From Viscum album (Eukaryota > Streptophyta > Magnoliopsida > Santalales > Viscaceae), in assembly GCA_963277665.1 (NCBI GenBank), contig OY728158.1:595968818-596032817 (forward strand): a DNA stretch of 64,000 nucleotides. The letters are read 5' to 3'. This document shows positions 1 to 13,645 of the stretch, one piece after another. The notes under the pieces were generated by a model. The model was given only the letters and a program-made list of their open reading frames with translations, was not told where the DNA came from and searched no databases. Both the position numbers and the translations under genes were made by a program. Each line of letters opens with the position of its first letter. Position 1 is the first letter of the stretch.

Positions 1-3000
1 TTTGAGAAAAACTTTACATTTAAATCCATCATAATTGATTATAAAGAAAATTTGAGTTATCCTAAGAATATCCCCTAGGATTGTCAAACTAGGTGCATAG
101 TAAGGACTGTTGTCATATACCAGGATACCCCGGGTCAAGCTTGAAACTCATTGTTGGAGTTTTCACTCCAAGGTACATCTGTTCCAGAACCACATCCACT
201 TGTAGTGTCCAGATAGGGATGTATTTTCTAGAGAGGTCTACATAATCCATTACATACCACAATACTAGGATGTTCTTGTATGTTTATCATCAAAGACTAA
301 ATTAGGAATTTTTCCCTAAGCTAAGTATTATAAATCTAGTTTCAAAGTTTTTTATTAATCTTACTCTCATACTAACTATAAGGACCCAACCCCAGTGTCC
401 CAGAGCCAGTATCTTATTAAATTACATAGGAATGATTACAAGAAAGTCGTATACTAAAGTAATGAATAATTAGAAGATTGGAAAACAAGATATATATAAG
501 TTCAACATCACATATTGGAAGGAAAAACAACACTAATTTATTTCATTAGGAACATCCATGCCTCCCAGATTATGCCTGCAAGTCATTAATAATTTACTTC
601 TTCATATCTTGGAAAAAAGAAACATAAGAAATGGGTGAGCTAAAAATCTCAGTAAGAGTATGAAATATAGAAGAAGATAACATAAACCTTATCCATGGTG
701 AATAATTGAAAACACATGCCTTTAAATAAAAAATGTGAACATAATATGGAAGAAATATGAGCTGAGTAAATATTTCCATAATAAAACATAATCATGGGTA
801 TTATACTAGTCAAATAAAAACATGAAATTTAATTTACTAGCTTCATAATGAGGGAAGTTCATATTCCAGACTTTCAGAAACAAACAGTCAAGGCCTTGAC
901 CAGGACGTCTAAAAATTATTAAGGGATCGAGCAAAACTATATCTAAAAATGTGCAAGGCCACGACCAAGTAGACATCCATTTGTATCATGAGACCTAACG
1001 ATGCATATAGGGAACATATAGGGCCCCAAAAATCACATAACATGTCGAATACATTCCTCATATGAGTTGGATTAACCATAAACAACATATACATTCATAT
1101 TTGAACTAACATATGAAATGTAAATAACCTTCCCCGAACATTAAGCATGAACACTAACCATTCAGAGTAAATAGGTGAATGGTTTTAGGAAAACACATCC
1201 ATAGTAATACTATTCATAATATATTAAATTAAATATGGTATATGATATCATACATAATAATCAACAATTGTGTTGAAATAGATGAAGATAATCTTATAAA
1301 ATCATGAAGTAATTCTTGAGGTAAATAATCTTTTACTTTGAAAAGAATAGTTCATTTGGAAAATTATTTGTATAAAACTTGAAGTGAATTCAGATAGTAT
1401 TGTCAAAATAAAATAAGTTATTTTATAAAGATAATGGTTTCCAAAAACATATTATATAGTTCCCTTTAAAATAGGTAAGAGTTTAAGAAATTCCCTTAAA
1501 ACCGAATTGTTTGTTGGGATGGATTTCTGAAAGATCCTTTTAAAACATATAACTCCCCATAAATGAACATATGATTCTATTTGGAACACTTATATAGAAA
1601 ATTAAAACATAAATTATTATTATTAAATATGAATGAATAATAATTTAATTGAGGTAAGTAGATAATAAAAGTAACCCAAATGAAAATGGAGGTTCGGGTG
1701 GAAAACCCTTACCTTAAGTCCGAATGTGTTCCGATCTTGAACATAAGTTCCTCAAATATAAAATTAGACTTATTAATAACTTAATTAAGAACAAATTAGA
1801 TAATTATTTAGTTTATAATAATTTTTCATAGTTAATTTATATCCATATTTATGAGTAATAATATTGAATTTCATTGTTCTTGAGTGTTTGTTTTCTTGGT
1901 TTTAATGATCATTTCACTTGCTTTTAAGTAATGCAGTTCATGTGGAATGGATGTAAATCTCCAAAATTGAATTTTCATATTATATATGAAAATAATTTGG
2001 TTTTAATGGTAATTTATATCATTTTGTTACATATAATGGGGATGAAACATTAGATGAAATAGTAATGACAATCACTTAGATTATTTTTGCGGTATTTTTA
2101 TTATTAGGAATTAGTTTGGTCATATGAATTTATATTATGAACATATACTAGTTATAAAATATTAAGTAGGTTATAATAAATATATTATAGTCTTTTTCAA
2201 CCATCAAAATGGTTTCATGACTAGTAATTAAGGATAAATTGGAGAACAAAACATCGTTGTCCAGGAAGATTGTAAATCAGAACCTCACAGACGATGATTT
2301 CATTTATAAAATAAAAGAGAGAGAGTAAGGTTATTGATTATGGTTCTTCCATTAATATTATATAATTCCATTATATAGATTATACTGGATTTATCATGGT
2401 CATTTGGACAGAGGATTTGAGGAGAGGAAAAAAAAGGAGATAAATTGAAATGAAACTAAATGAAAAAGAAATGTGCTTTAACTCTTGAAATAACCTCCTT
2501 GAGAACCTCCTTAAGGGAAGGGGTTTGGGTATTTTGGAAAGAACAAGAAATATTAAACGTGGGAAGTTACTAGGTAAGGGTATTTAGGCATAAATTAGAC
2601 AAGGAATAAGGCTGGGGAGGAGTTAATAGAATATGGAGTGAGGGGGTTTTATAGTGGAAAAGAGGAGTAAATTTTGAATATTTTATCCATTATTTTATTA
2701 TTTTTCTCAAGATAACCAATAGTGTTGATTCATGTGAACCATAATAGTAATACTCTCATGTGATTTCTAACTAAGTGGGATTACATCACTTATGATGTCA
2801 TAAATAGCGTATTTAATTTATAATTTTTATATACTGTATTTTATCATATTTCACTATTCATTAAAAATTCATGAGTTTTAGAAAAATTCCAAAAATTAAC
2901 CCTTACCATTTTTAAATTTGTAAAATTAAAAAATTAACTCCATTTTTTTTAAAAATAATTTTTTAAATATTATTAATTTAATTCTTAAATAAAATCTTAC

Positions 3001-3951
3001 TTTATTAAAAATTGACAATTTTAAAACTATAACTCATTTTACATCACCTTGAAAAATTAACCAAGATGTCATTATATTATAAACATATAAAAATAAAATA
3101 ATAATACGATTTTCTATTCATAAGGGTCATATTAATATTTTTATTAATATTCATAAGGGTATGTTACTATTAACCAAAAAAATCAAGTTGGTTCTATCAA
3201 ATTCCAAAGGACTTACTGATCACAACTTCAGATGGCCATTTTTTGAAATTCAAAACAGAACATACAAAAAATCGTGTTTAACTTCTAGATTAAAAAATTT
3301 CTTTTTTTGAGGGACTCAGTGTTTCATACATTCACTATTTATTTTCAAAACCTTACTGTGTTACACATAAAGACTTATCATTCTATATATGGACCATATG
3401 ATCTATTAGTGATTTAAGAATAACTAATTCAACTTCATTTTATAGAGTAATATATGAAGTACAAATTGATCAAGTCACAACCAAATCTTGAGATAGTAAT
3501 TATGAAATTGAATAAAATCAAGTAAGTGGACCTTCTCATGAAAATTATTCAAAATTAAGGAAAAAGATCTTAAAATAAAATGGTGTCATGTTATCACCAC
3601 TTTTGATGATCTCAAAGAAAATTTTCACACCACTTTGGTCTATGATTTTATATTCACTATCCTTCTCATGATCACCAAATTTATTGTAATTAGTGATATT
3701 TATCACTCACTATAATTAATTACACATTTCTTCCATGTCCAAATCTTCACTTCCCACCTATGTTCTCCTATGTGGAAACCAAAATATGAGTTAATTTTGG
3801 TAGCTTTTATGTTCCCAAATTTCCCTTTTTAAAGGAAGTTTTATTACTCATTTGTACAATGTGGGTTTCTATTTAGTAATTTTAAAATGTTAAACTTTTT
3901 ATAACGAAGGAAAATTTCGATGAAAAAATTCATTTTAAGGTGGTTAGAATG
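1..3951. other. AT-rich repeat-like DNA without a recognisable gene
   Basis: No reading frame here resembles a known protein; the 61-aa frames at 594-779 and 909-1094 are chance frames in AT-rich DNA. Two points stand out. On the minus strand, near 2645-2660, a TATAAAA box is followed by a C-rich stretch, as in many plant promoters. At about 1710-1726 the plus strand reads CCTTACCTTAAGTCC; a near-identical stretch (CCTTACCTCAAGTCC) lies inside LTR W near 20191-20205, and on the minus strand both read as a splice-donor-like AG|GTAAGG. A degraded relative of the TGTAAC-type LTR on the minus strand is possible, but I could not align it end to end. Confidence 0.4.
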
Positions 3952-6440
3952 TAACAGCCTGAGATTTTAGGAAATATATATTCTTCAAATGAATTTAATA
4001 TTTTCGATATTTTAAATAACCCAAAACACTATGCTTATCATTCCATACATGAAAAATTAAGTTTTTATTATGTCAAACGCAATACCAAGTTCATCATGTG
4101 TTACATGAAAAATAGATTTTAGCTTGTGTTACTAATGCACACCTATCTTAGGGAATGAAAAAAGAAAACTTATTTTCCTAATGCGACACAAAGGCTAACC
4201 GGGGTTTTATCACTAGGGGATCTTCATAATTTCTTACTTACCTTTTCTAATTCACCTAAATATAATTATTGTTGTTGTTTTATTTTATTTATCAAAGCAA
4301 TATAATATGAAATTGGTTTTTTATTTTCTAATTATAGGAATGACATGAAGAATGAAAATTTAAATTCAATTAACAAACACTAAACATAATGAAATTATAA
4401 ATAAAGAACTTTGTCTAAAGTTTGGTTTTGTATTCTATCATTAATATCTTTTATTTTTCTAATTTATGTTTGATAATCCAATTCTGAAATATCATGCTTG
4501 AATTAATATCATTTTATTTAGGGCTGTGAAATCATGAATGACTTTAGTAATATAAATTAATCATCCTCTTGTAATCAAGGTTGATGACACACTTGAACCG
4601 AGAGTGTGACATCTTTAAAAACCTGGCACAATCGTATTCCATTTAATTCCCAGAATGGATCAACTCCATTATATGAAGATCTTTTATCTATTATAAGTGA
4701 GGGAAAATATTTAATTAAATTATAGGAATAGATTTTAGTTTCATGTAATGGTGGGTAATTTTTACACTCAAGCATTCTACTTGCATTTAACACAATCATA
4801 AAATTGAATTTCAGAAATAATTCAAGAGAAACTAATATCCCTCACGACAAGCATCAGGTCAGCCCCTCATTATCTTGGGTAAGAGATCACTTAGTGGAAA
4901 GAGAGAAGTGAAGAAAACGAATAAAATAAAAATAAAATAATCGAGATATAATAATAAAAATAAAATAAAAGAATATAAGAAATAAATAAAAAGATAGAAT
5001 ATTTTAATTGGTGGAAGAAGAAGAAGAGAAGATAGATATTAATAAATGAAGAAGAAAAAGTGAATAAAAAGAAGAATAAAAATAAGATAACAAGGTCAAA
5101 ATGGATGGAAGAAATTAAAAAATATATTGAATTTAATATTTATGTATAAACTAAATTAAAATTAAATTAAAATAATAACCAAAGAAAATATAAAATAAAA
5201 ATAAAATAAAAAATGAAGTAGAAAATCATACAGTGCGATCTGAACTGTGAACTCCTCCTTTTGGAAGTGGGTGTGTGAACATCAAGGTGGATGTGGTGGC
5301 CTTTCCCTTTCTCTATCCTTTGAAGTGTCCAAATGAAGCTGAAAATAGATTCGTGGTGGTTGAATGAGGTTGGTGAACCAGTTCATGGTGGTTAAGAGCT
5401 TCGTTAGTAGACTTTGGCTCAATATCTAGCACGAGCAGTGGATGAAATTGTGGATTTTTTTGTTGTATTAGTGGATGAAATTTTGGATGATGGTTCCAAT
5501 GATGGAGATCAGCGATGCTCATGGTTCTGAGCATAGGATAGCAAAATTGAGTTGGGATGACTTTGTCCTAGTTAAATGGTAAATAATGATCGATGTTGGT
5601 TGTATCACATTAGAAAATAAGAGAGGCACCATGGTTGTTTATAATGAAAGGTGACTGGTACACAAAATAGAATAGTACACCACGATGAGATCCCAGAAAC
5701 ACACATACACACAAGTGACCAACCACACCACCCAGCCTAGACAAGCCTTTGTAAAACCTATACTCCTATGACCTCTCACTATGGTCTAGGTACTCACCTC
5801 TATTAAAAGAATCCCAAAACCCGGCTTGGCTTACCGACCCCTATGGACAGGCTAAGTGGATAGTGGTGGCTATGGTTGAGGGCTAGACATGGTTAGCCCT
5901 GGGTTTTTAGTAAACACTGAAAAATATAATAAGCAATGTTAATATTTCAGATAATAATCATTCATGTATGAAAAATTAAAAATTCAGAAATCATCACCAT
6001 TTTATCAATTCAAATAAACCATAAATCTCAATTTATGAATACCAAATTTCAAATAAAACATTGAATTACATTGGAATTATACATCAGAATCCTCCAATAT
6101 CCTTTAAAAATGATTGACAATATGCATGATTTTGTGTGTTAAATCAACATACACTTAAAGTATGATTCTCCTCAATCATAAAATCTCAGCAAGGAATTGA
6201 AAGGAAACTGATATTTCCTTTTATCAAATTTCAAAGAAATAAAATTAAAAAATTATCAATGTTAAATATTATTTTGAAATTACACAGAAAATATCAATTC
6301 AATTTCCAAATTTTCAATGATATAAATTAGTAAAATAATTTTACTTTATCCCTTTTATTTTTTTTGAAACTTATCCTTTTATTAATTAATGTTCCTTAAT
6401 TCATTATTATTAAAAATTAGAAATCATGATTTACCTCTCT
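3952..6440 (+). repeat. Family U repeat, copy U1 (probable old LTR)
   Basis: It starts with TGTAACAGCCTGAGATTTTAGG-type sequence, a common way for plant LTRs to begin or, on the other strand, to end (..GGCTGTTACA). It aligns by eye with 9465-11690 in the same orientation. Matching landmarks are a 'cctaatgcgacacaa' block near 4175, an A/G-rich tract (about 4900-5220, with GAA repeats near 5013), a GC-richer stretch (5230-5900) and a 'ccaatatcctttaaaaa' block near 6095. The pair flanks a decayed minus-strand frame, so U1 and U2 may be the LTRs of one ancient element. The minus-strand frame at 5313-5534 (73 aa) lies in the GC-richer part and is not conserved in U2. The right edge is approximate. 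Confidence 0.65.
5602..5644 (+). promoter_or_regulatory. Degraded snRNA-type USE plus TATA in U1
   Basis: A sequence related to the plant snRNA upstream sequence element (consensus RTCCCACATCG) sits at 5602-5612 as gtatcacatta. Exactly 25 bases later a tttataa box lies at 5638-5644. The second copy, U2, has the better-preserved gtcccacatca with the same 25-base spacing. In dicot snRNA genes this spacing is the RNA polymerase III (U6) type. Function here is inference; this copy of the element has lost several consensus bases. Confidence 0.35.
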
Positions 6441-7960
6441 TTTGATTTTTTTACTCATTGATCTTGATATAATTTAAGTATATTCTTTCTCATACCATGA
6501 GAACATGCTCCTTATACATATGATTTTAAAGGAAATATCTTCCCCACATTGTAAATAAAAAAGGTGCCTCAATTTACAAGGACTTTCAATAAAGGTTCTC
6601 ATGACTCTGAGGATTAAGGTTGGTAGTAATTGATGATTTAAACATTAAGGCTCAAGGAGGAGGTTTATCTCTTAAGTATAATAAATGATATAAAAAATAT
6701 AATTGTACTGGTATTCTCTAATTTAAAATAAAAAATCCCACTTTCCTAGAACTCAAAATAAAGGTCAGGATCAAAATAATGCGTAATGACTTACTTTTGA
6801 TCCTTCCTAAAATTTTCATTAATTTTATAATTTTTTTCAAATTAATTTTACAAGTAATTTATATTTTGAAAGTTATTATTATAATAAATCACACACCCAC
6901 CAACTAACTAAGTATGTAAAAAATCATTGGTCGACTGATGGTGAATTTTTATTCTTCTAAGTCCCAACTCATTCCTATTTTTTCATTTTTTTTCAATAAG
7001 AGAAAACAATAAAATACAGTGAATGAATAATAATTCTTCCTTAATACCAACGAATAACACCCCAAACTTTTTTTTGACAATACATTTAATCCCTTTTATT
7101 ATTAATCCCTTCACTCCTATACTCTAACTTTAAAATAGTAGGAAAAATACTAAGAGTAGGGTAGGAATAGATAAAAACGGATTGAAATGTGGATCATTCC
7201 TAACAAGGTCATTCGTAGTTTCTATAGTATATAAAATTATTGATGTAATGGTGGTTTTAAAGGATATGGGTTTTTCAAAAGAATCCTTAATCATTTTAAA
7301 TGTGAGTTTTTATATTCATACCTTTGATAAGATCAAATGCACATTTTGGAAGGTGACGTGTCCCAAGATCACTCAAGAAATATTGTTAAGAAAAAATAAT
7401 ATGTAACTGGTCTAGAAATACTCTAAAGAATGGGTATATGATTTTTTAAAATCAAACATGGAATAAATAAGAATAAAAAAAATCAATTCACAATAATTCT
7501 AGAAATTCAAAGAATGAAAAATGATCGGGAAATTTTATTTACTAGAATCAACTAATCCCCATAAATAATGATTACTCAAATTAATATTATTAATTGAATT
7601 TAATCATTAAATTATCCATTTTACTCATCAAATATCATTATAATTGATATCTAAAACATGTAATCAAAATATTACTTTTAAAATCATATCTCTAAGATAA
7701 TTTAAGTAAATTATAAATTGCAGCATTAGAATGAAATTTCAATTTTAGAGACCAGAACATGTTTTCAACAAAAATATAGAGATTTTGATGGATAAAAATT
7801 AAAAGTGAACTCCATTTTGAAATTAATAGTTTGATACTCATATTTTAAATTCTTCTTAGAGGATTCCTTATGCAATCATGATCCTATAAAAGTAAATAAA
7901 TCAATTAGAACATAATAATTATTCATTTAAAGCTAAAAATTATAGAGGGAGTTGGGATGC
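6441..7960. other. AT-rich spacer between U1 and the decayed frame
   Basis: No coding or RNA signal recognised. The 74-aa frame at 7182-7406 (+) has no family features and AT-driven composition, so I regard it as chance. A purine-rich tract on the minus strand near 6428-6440 could be a worn polypurine tract of a minus-strand element ending in U1, but this is weak. Confidence 0.4.
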
Positions 7961-8636
7961 ATGCTAGAATAATCTTAAGAATTATATTGAAATATACATT
8001 CCTAGAAAATAAGTACAGGGATATGTTTTAGTATGATCTCCCAAGTGGGCCCTGAATTTTTTCTAACTTCATAGGGTAGTTCCATAAATCATCAATAGTA
8101 TGTTGGTGTACAGAGCATCTTAGACTTGAACAACCACATATGCCTTTTCCTAGCTTTTACTTATGCCTTCTTGGTGAGGAATGATACATGGATAGAATAT
8201 GCCAGATACATCCCCTTAATAATTAAGTATATATTTTATGGTTTTTGTAGGATGAAGTATATACCATCCTCTTTCTTTATTGCTACTTGTGAAATCTCTT
8301 CCTCTTTGTCCAGTGTTGGCTCAATTTGGGATGTAGGGATTGAATCATCAATGGAAAAGTAAGAGAGTATTTTAACATGAATAAAATTTAAATTTAAATC
8401 AAAATCCCCCTTTAAATTTTATCATCACATTTCATGTTTTATTTAGTCTCTTTTACTTGGGTTTTTTCATGGTATTTCTCAAATACATTTTCATAAAAAC
8501 TAGGGAGCTCCATGTGTTCCTGAACAAGTGCATGTTCTTCTTTATCATCTTCCTCTAAGTTGAATAAAATATTGAATAAATATGAGAATTCAAAGTAGTT
8601 AGAATTAATACTAAATTCATTTGGAATAAAATAAAA

Positions 8637-9439
8637 TTAAATAGAGTTTGATATCATATCACCTCCCCAAGTTGGTTCAAATTCAATATATTCTTCATTG
8701 GTGAGTGCCTCTTGAAGTTGGATGGTAGCAACTAGAGGTAGGTAATCGATCTCCTCCATTTTTTATTCAAATTCAACCACTTGGATGGTTACTTCCTCAA
8801 TGGGTAGAAAAATATGAAAAGGTGTAGATATTTTACTTTCGAGGGATTGTGGGTATAATGTTGTACCTTAGAATCATTCAAAAAATCATCTAGATCATGT
8901 TTATATCCCACAGATAGATCAGCTGGAATGTCTTACTCCTCGGGAATCTACTCTAGATCATCATGGTCACCCTCAATTTGGTTATTCAAATGGTTGAAAT
9001 ATGGATAATAATATATCATGTTCATAACTTCTTGGATTTCCTCAAAATAATCAAGGAAGACTAATGGTCCTTCCACTCTGACCTCTGGTTCAGGTTCTGG
9101 ATCCTCTGATAATTCTTGGAAATATGTAGTTATCTATTAACTTTTTCTGAAAAAGGAATCCATTGTTCCACTCGTACCTTTGAATTGATCATGTAAATTA
9201 TTATTGACCACTTTCTACTAGAATTGATCCTAGTTAATTTATTTATAAATTCTATGATAAATTAAGGACATCACTACTTGTGTTTTATCCACTTCTGGAT
9301 AAAATACTGGGAATTACTCCCATAGTTTAGTAAACTCCTTGGCCAATCCTTCTACCACTGGTTTCTTGAGGGTCTATTTAAGATCTTGGATGAGGTCTTT
9401 TAATTACTCATCATTGAAAATTTAGATTTTATCTCCCAT
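8637..9439 (-). pseudogene. Decayed reading frame of a retroelement-like protein
   Basis: Read on the minus strand from an ATG at 9437-9439, the DNA gives long coherent peptide interrupted mainly by TAA and TAG codons where CAA or CAG (Gln) would fit, the pattern left by C-to-T decay. At least two frame changes are needed, one near 9130 and one near 8840. The recoverable protein has a basic N-terminal half (motif KKPVVEGLAKEFTKLWE) and a strongly acidic C-terminal half (motifs EDPEPEPEV and FLDYFEEIQE, then NEEYIEFEPTWGGD). The Met start, Gln-to-stop decay and position between two direct repeats suggest a gag-like or accessory protein of an old LTR element. I do not recognise the family. Further minus-strand peptide-like stretches run to about 7990, with an AAAGGGGGA purine tract near 8405-8415. 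Confidence 0.5.
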
Positions 9440-9464
9440 GATATTTCTATCAAATAAGTACACA

Positions 9465-11690
9465 CTATCTTTTATAGACCAGGGTGATTCAAATATTGAT
9501 TATTTCACATGCGAGTAATTAATACATGCTAAAATATAAAAGTTCTAATACAACATTGAGAAAGATATTTTTATGGGTTTAAAAAAATGATTTATATATA
9601 CAATGAGAAAATATAAAAAGTAAATAAACTACATATTAGATCTATAGAAACGATACCAGTTTTGACACACACTTATTATAGGCATGAAAAAAAAATATTT
9701 TCCTAATGCAACACAGTGTCTGATCATGGTTTCTTCACTTGATGATCTTCACGATATCTTACTTACTTATTCTAATTCAAAAAAATATAAGTTTTTTTTT
9801 GTTTTTTATTATTTATCAATGAAATGAAATATTAATTTTCTTCTATATATTATAAATAATTAGAAGACATGAAGAATGACAATTTAAACATAATTAACAT
9901 GAAAGGATAAACATACTGAAATTAAAAAGAAAGAACATGGTCTTGAGATTGGATTTAAATTCTAAAATTATTATCCTTTTTTTCTAATTTATTTTAAAAA
10001 ATACAGTTATAAAATATCATTAATGAATTACTATCCATTTATTTAGTTTTATGAAATATAAAATTCCTTTATAAATCTAAATTCTATGTCATCCTATAAT
10101 CGAGGTTAATGGAACACCTAAATAGAGAGTGTGAAATATTTTAGGACATAGCTTTATCATAATACATTTCATCTACCGAAAGGCTCTAATCCATCATATG
10201 AAGATTTTGTATCAATAATACGTAAGGGACAAGATTTAATGAAAGTATGTAAATAGATTTTATTTTCATGTAAAAGTGGGAAATTGCTACAATCGTGCAT
10301 GCTACTCACATCTATCACAGTCATAAAATAGACATTAAACATGAATTCAAGAACACGTAACCTCCCTTGGACCAAGCCTCGGGTCAGCCCCTCATTTTCG
10401 ACGGTAAGAGATCACTTGGTGTAAAAAGAGAAGAGAAAATGAAGAATAAAATAAAAAGCAGAAAATGGAAGGAGGTAAATTGTAATAAAAATAAGATAAA
10501 AGAAAATATGAAATAAATATAAACATAAATGTTGAAATTGGAAGAAGGTAAGAAGAGAAGAAGGAGAAGAAGAGAATAATAAGAAGAAGAGAAGAAGAAT
10601 AAGAAGGATTAAATGGGTGGAAGAACTTAAAGAATCATAAACACAATGTACATAATATTTAATTATAAACAAGATAAAAATTACAATAAGATAATAAAAA
10701 AATAAAAAATAAAATAAAAAATGAAGAAGGAAAGCATGAAATGAGGCCTTTGTTGTGGCCACCAACCTTTGGATGTGGGTGCATGAATGGTGGGTTGGAA
10801 GTGGGGGAATCCTCCTTTATCCATCCTTTAAAGTGGATAAATGAATATCAAAATTTCTTCAGGGAGGTCAGCCAATGCTGGTGAACAGATCTGTCATGGT
10901 TATGAGCGTCAATAGTGGGCTTCATATTGAGCTCGAGCTTGAGCCATGTCAACCATGGTGGTTTTTAGAGTTGTAGCGGAAGCCAGTTTTTTAGAGGATG
11001 GAGGCGATGGAGGAACATTGAGACACTCATGTGTCTAAGTATGGGAGAGAGAAACTAATCTGGGACATCATAATCCTAGTTAAATGATAAAAAAGGACTA
11101 GAGTTAGTTGTCCCACATCAGAAAAGAAGATAGGAACTACATGTGTTTATAATGAAAGGGGTCTAGTACATAGATCAAAAGATTACACTGGGGTGGGATA
11201 CTAGAAACACTTTCACACAACACATGGGCCAGGCCAAAAATCCTAGAACATGCTAGATTTTGGATCACCTCTTCTCTTGCTGCCTCTCTCAATGGACTTG
11301 GTCCACTTGCCACTTTTCATGGGCTCTCCCCCATCCCTTCTTGGATGACTGACCCTGTGGGGGTAGGCTAAGTGGACAGTGGTGGATGTGGTTGCAGGCT
11401 ATCCATGGATGGCCCCATTATCTAATGAATATTGAAAAATATAAGAAGAAAAGAAAAAAATTCCAATAATAATCATTAAAGTCTAAAAAGAAAAATTCAG
11501 AATTAAAAAAAATCATCACCATTTTATCCATTTAAATCAATTTTAATTATTTATTAATAAATACAAACATTAAAAAATAGCAACTAATTACACGGTAATT
11601 TTACATTAAAATCCACCAATATCCTTTAAAAAATTCTTAAAAATATGCACAAAATTTTAGTGTGCAATTTACACACAATACCAAATTTAT
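9465..11690 (+). repeat. Family U repeat, copy U2
   Basis: Direct-orientation partner of 3952-6440. It shares the 'cctaatgcaacaca' block near 9704, the A/G-rich tract (10430-10740, including a GAA/AAG microsatellite-like run at about 10555-10615), a GC-richer stretch (10740-11440) and 'ccaatatcctttaaaaaa' near 11612. The left edge is poorly defined. On the right it runs directly into LTR Z, whose first ~60 bases are missing, so the U2/Z junction is a truncation or insertion point. The 117-aa minus frame at 10412-10765 is Leu/Phe/Ile-rich low complexity from the A/G-rich tract and is not a gene. Confidence 0.65.
11110..11152 (+). promoter_or_regulatory. snRNA-type USE (gtcccacatca) plus TATA in U2
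   Basis: The 11 bases at 11110-11120 match the plant snRNA upstream sequence element RTCCCACATCG at nine positions or more. A tttataa box follows at 11146-11152 after a 25-base spacer. That spacing is typical of RNA polymerase III-transcribed U6-type genes in dicots, whereas Pol II U-snRNA genes have about ten bases more. The first downstream T4 run is near 11253. No snRNA sequence follows, so this is a borrowed or convergent promoter inside a repeat, if functional at all. Confidence 0.45.
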
Positions 11691-12849
11691 CTTTCTTTAC
11701 GCACAACTCCATGTTTAAATGAAATGTTTCATACTATTAAAACATTATTTTCTTATATTTATCACCTATCTGTTAGAATGTAAGGTATTATTAGGATTAA
11801 CAAAATTATGAAAATATTTTTTTATACATTCATGAATAATGAATTATTTGGTGACAAATTAATTATAAATTAAAATAAAAACCTTTTTAAAATAAACGAA
11901 ATAAAATTTTGAATAAAATATTATGCACATAAATGTGTTTTCCCAAAATAAATTAAAATAATCCATTTTGGTAAATAATTTTGAAGAAATATATATATTA
12001 TATATTCAATGAAGTATTTCATACTCATATTATGTTTTTTCATGACAAAAATAAGAATAAATCCAAGTTTACATATAAAAATAGTATTTTCCTAAAAAGG
12101 AGCTTTATGTCCTTTTTATGGAACATTTTTTAAACTAAATTTTTAAAATTTGATAAAATTAATTTTGAAAAACAAAATTACTTTTTCATTTAACCATATA
12201 AAACTCTTATAAGGGTGGACTTTTTTGATATTTTTGAAATGTTTCATTTTTTGATGAATAGTGTAAAATGCTGAATTTTAATTGAAATCTTCCATTTCAT
12301 TTAATTTATTTATAAAGATAAATTACCATTTAATTTTTTTAAATTATATATATTTTTTCAACATTATATCCATTAATCCAATTTAGATAATTATAATCAA
12401 TTTAATATAGAATTTTTATATGAAAACATTGTAAACTTTTGATTATTCTCTCTTTAAAAACACGCTTTATTATCACATATAAGAGGTTAATTTTAAATTA
12501 AAATTTTAAAATTATGTGAAATAAAGTTAGAAAAATTTATGTCATATCTAGAGTTAAAATAATTTATATTATATAATAATTTCAAATTATTTTTTTACTA
12601 AAAAGAATAGTTAATGCTGCAAAAATTAATTATCTTGGTTATGGTAGAAATTGGTTTAATGAGGGGTTAAACCAAAAAGATAAGTTTTAAAGTTACCTAT
12701 AAATATGTATAAAAACTATTGGTTAGATATATTTTGACAATTACACATATAATTTTCAATTTTGGACAATCTTAGACCCTTGTAACATATAAAAAACATG
12801 AGACCACTCAATTCGTTTCCCAAATATGAAGTGTGTCCTCTCCCCCACT

Positions 12850-13028
12850 TATAAAAGGCCGCCCTTATCCTATCTTCTTAAAACCTTGAAACTCTTTTTT
12901 ATTAGCCAGTACCTATACAAATAGATTTAAAAATTTACTAAACATATCATATAATCCTTATTTTGAGCACAATTCCATCATACAAAGTATTTTTGTGAAA
13001 ACCTAAGGAGAATACCCAAAGAAGAGGT
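12850..13028 (+). promoter_or_regulatory. LTR Z core promoter (TATA) and conserved donor-like site
   Basis: TATAAAAG at 12850-12857 is embedded in a C-rich surround, as in plant Pol II promoters. About 170 bases later AAGAAGAG|GTAA (GT at 13027-13028) resembles a 5' splice site. The same (G)AAGAAGAG|GTA occurs at the equivalent place in W (minus, GT at 21088-21087), X (GT at 41923-41924) and Y (GT at 47579-47580). Conservation in four otherwise strongly diverged LTRs suggests a transcript leader that ends in a splice donor; usage is inferred. Confidence 0.45.
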
Positions 13029-13184
13029 AACATTCATCAATTAATTTTTTTTTATTTTATTTCTACCCCAACCCCATAAAATATTTTTATATAATGATTA
13101 TATAATAAAATAAATATATTAAATATACAGATATTTTTATGTTAATTACATGACTTAAAACCATCTACACTTCCATCAAATGGG

Positions 13185-13645
13185 TAATGAAATTATTGTT
13201 TGTGTGTACAATGGACTTTTTCCTCGCGAACTGATGTCCTTCATTTCTCCATTTCAACATATCGAGGCTGGAAATAATGAAGTAATTATTGTTTATATAG
13301 GATATATATTATAATTATGATGATTTTATTATTTAATAATTATTATATCATATATAATTTCATATTTTCTATTTTGTGGGAATATGATAATGTCGTTCGT
13401 GTGTATGGCGGACTACCACATCGCAAAGCGATATGGTTCGTTCATGCATTACATAAAAACTATTAAAAATGAGATTAATGAAAATATGTGATATATATGA
13501 CATAAAAAAGATTTTTTAAATTTTAATTTATCATTTTATTTTCTCTCATTCAATTCGATGAGAAAATAGAAACAACGTTCATGCATACGTACAACCTACC
13601 CTATACATGAATAGTGTGTTTCATTTTAAATCACAAAATTTTATG
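13185..13645 (+). repeat. Three tandem copies of a CpG-containing motif in LTR Z
   Basis: Three related blocks start near 13185, 13392 and 13570. Each has the core gTTCGTGTGTAYGGcGGACTACC followed by TCGC(G)AA..GATG and 'cattt..catcac'. The second block contains a perfect ATCGC-AAA-GCGAT hairpin at 13420-13432. The blocks are the only stretches with several CpG in the surrounding AT-rich LTR. The same triplet occurs in W, X and Y. Confidence 0.65.

Noticed and set aside
10412..10765. 117-aa Leu/Phe/Ser-rich minus frame resembling a membrane protein
   Set aside because: Translation of an A/G-rich low-complexity tract; U1 has no equivalent open frame.
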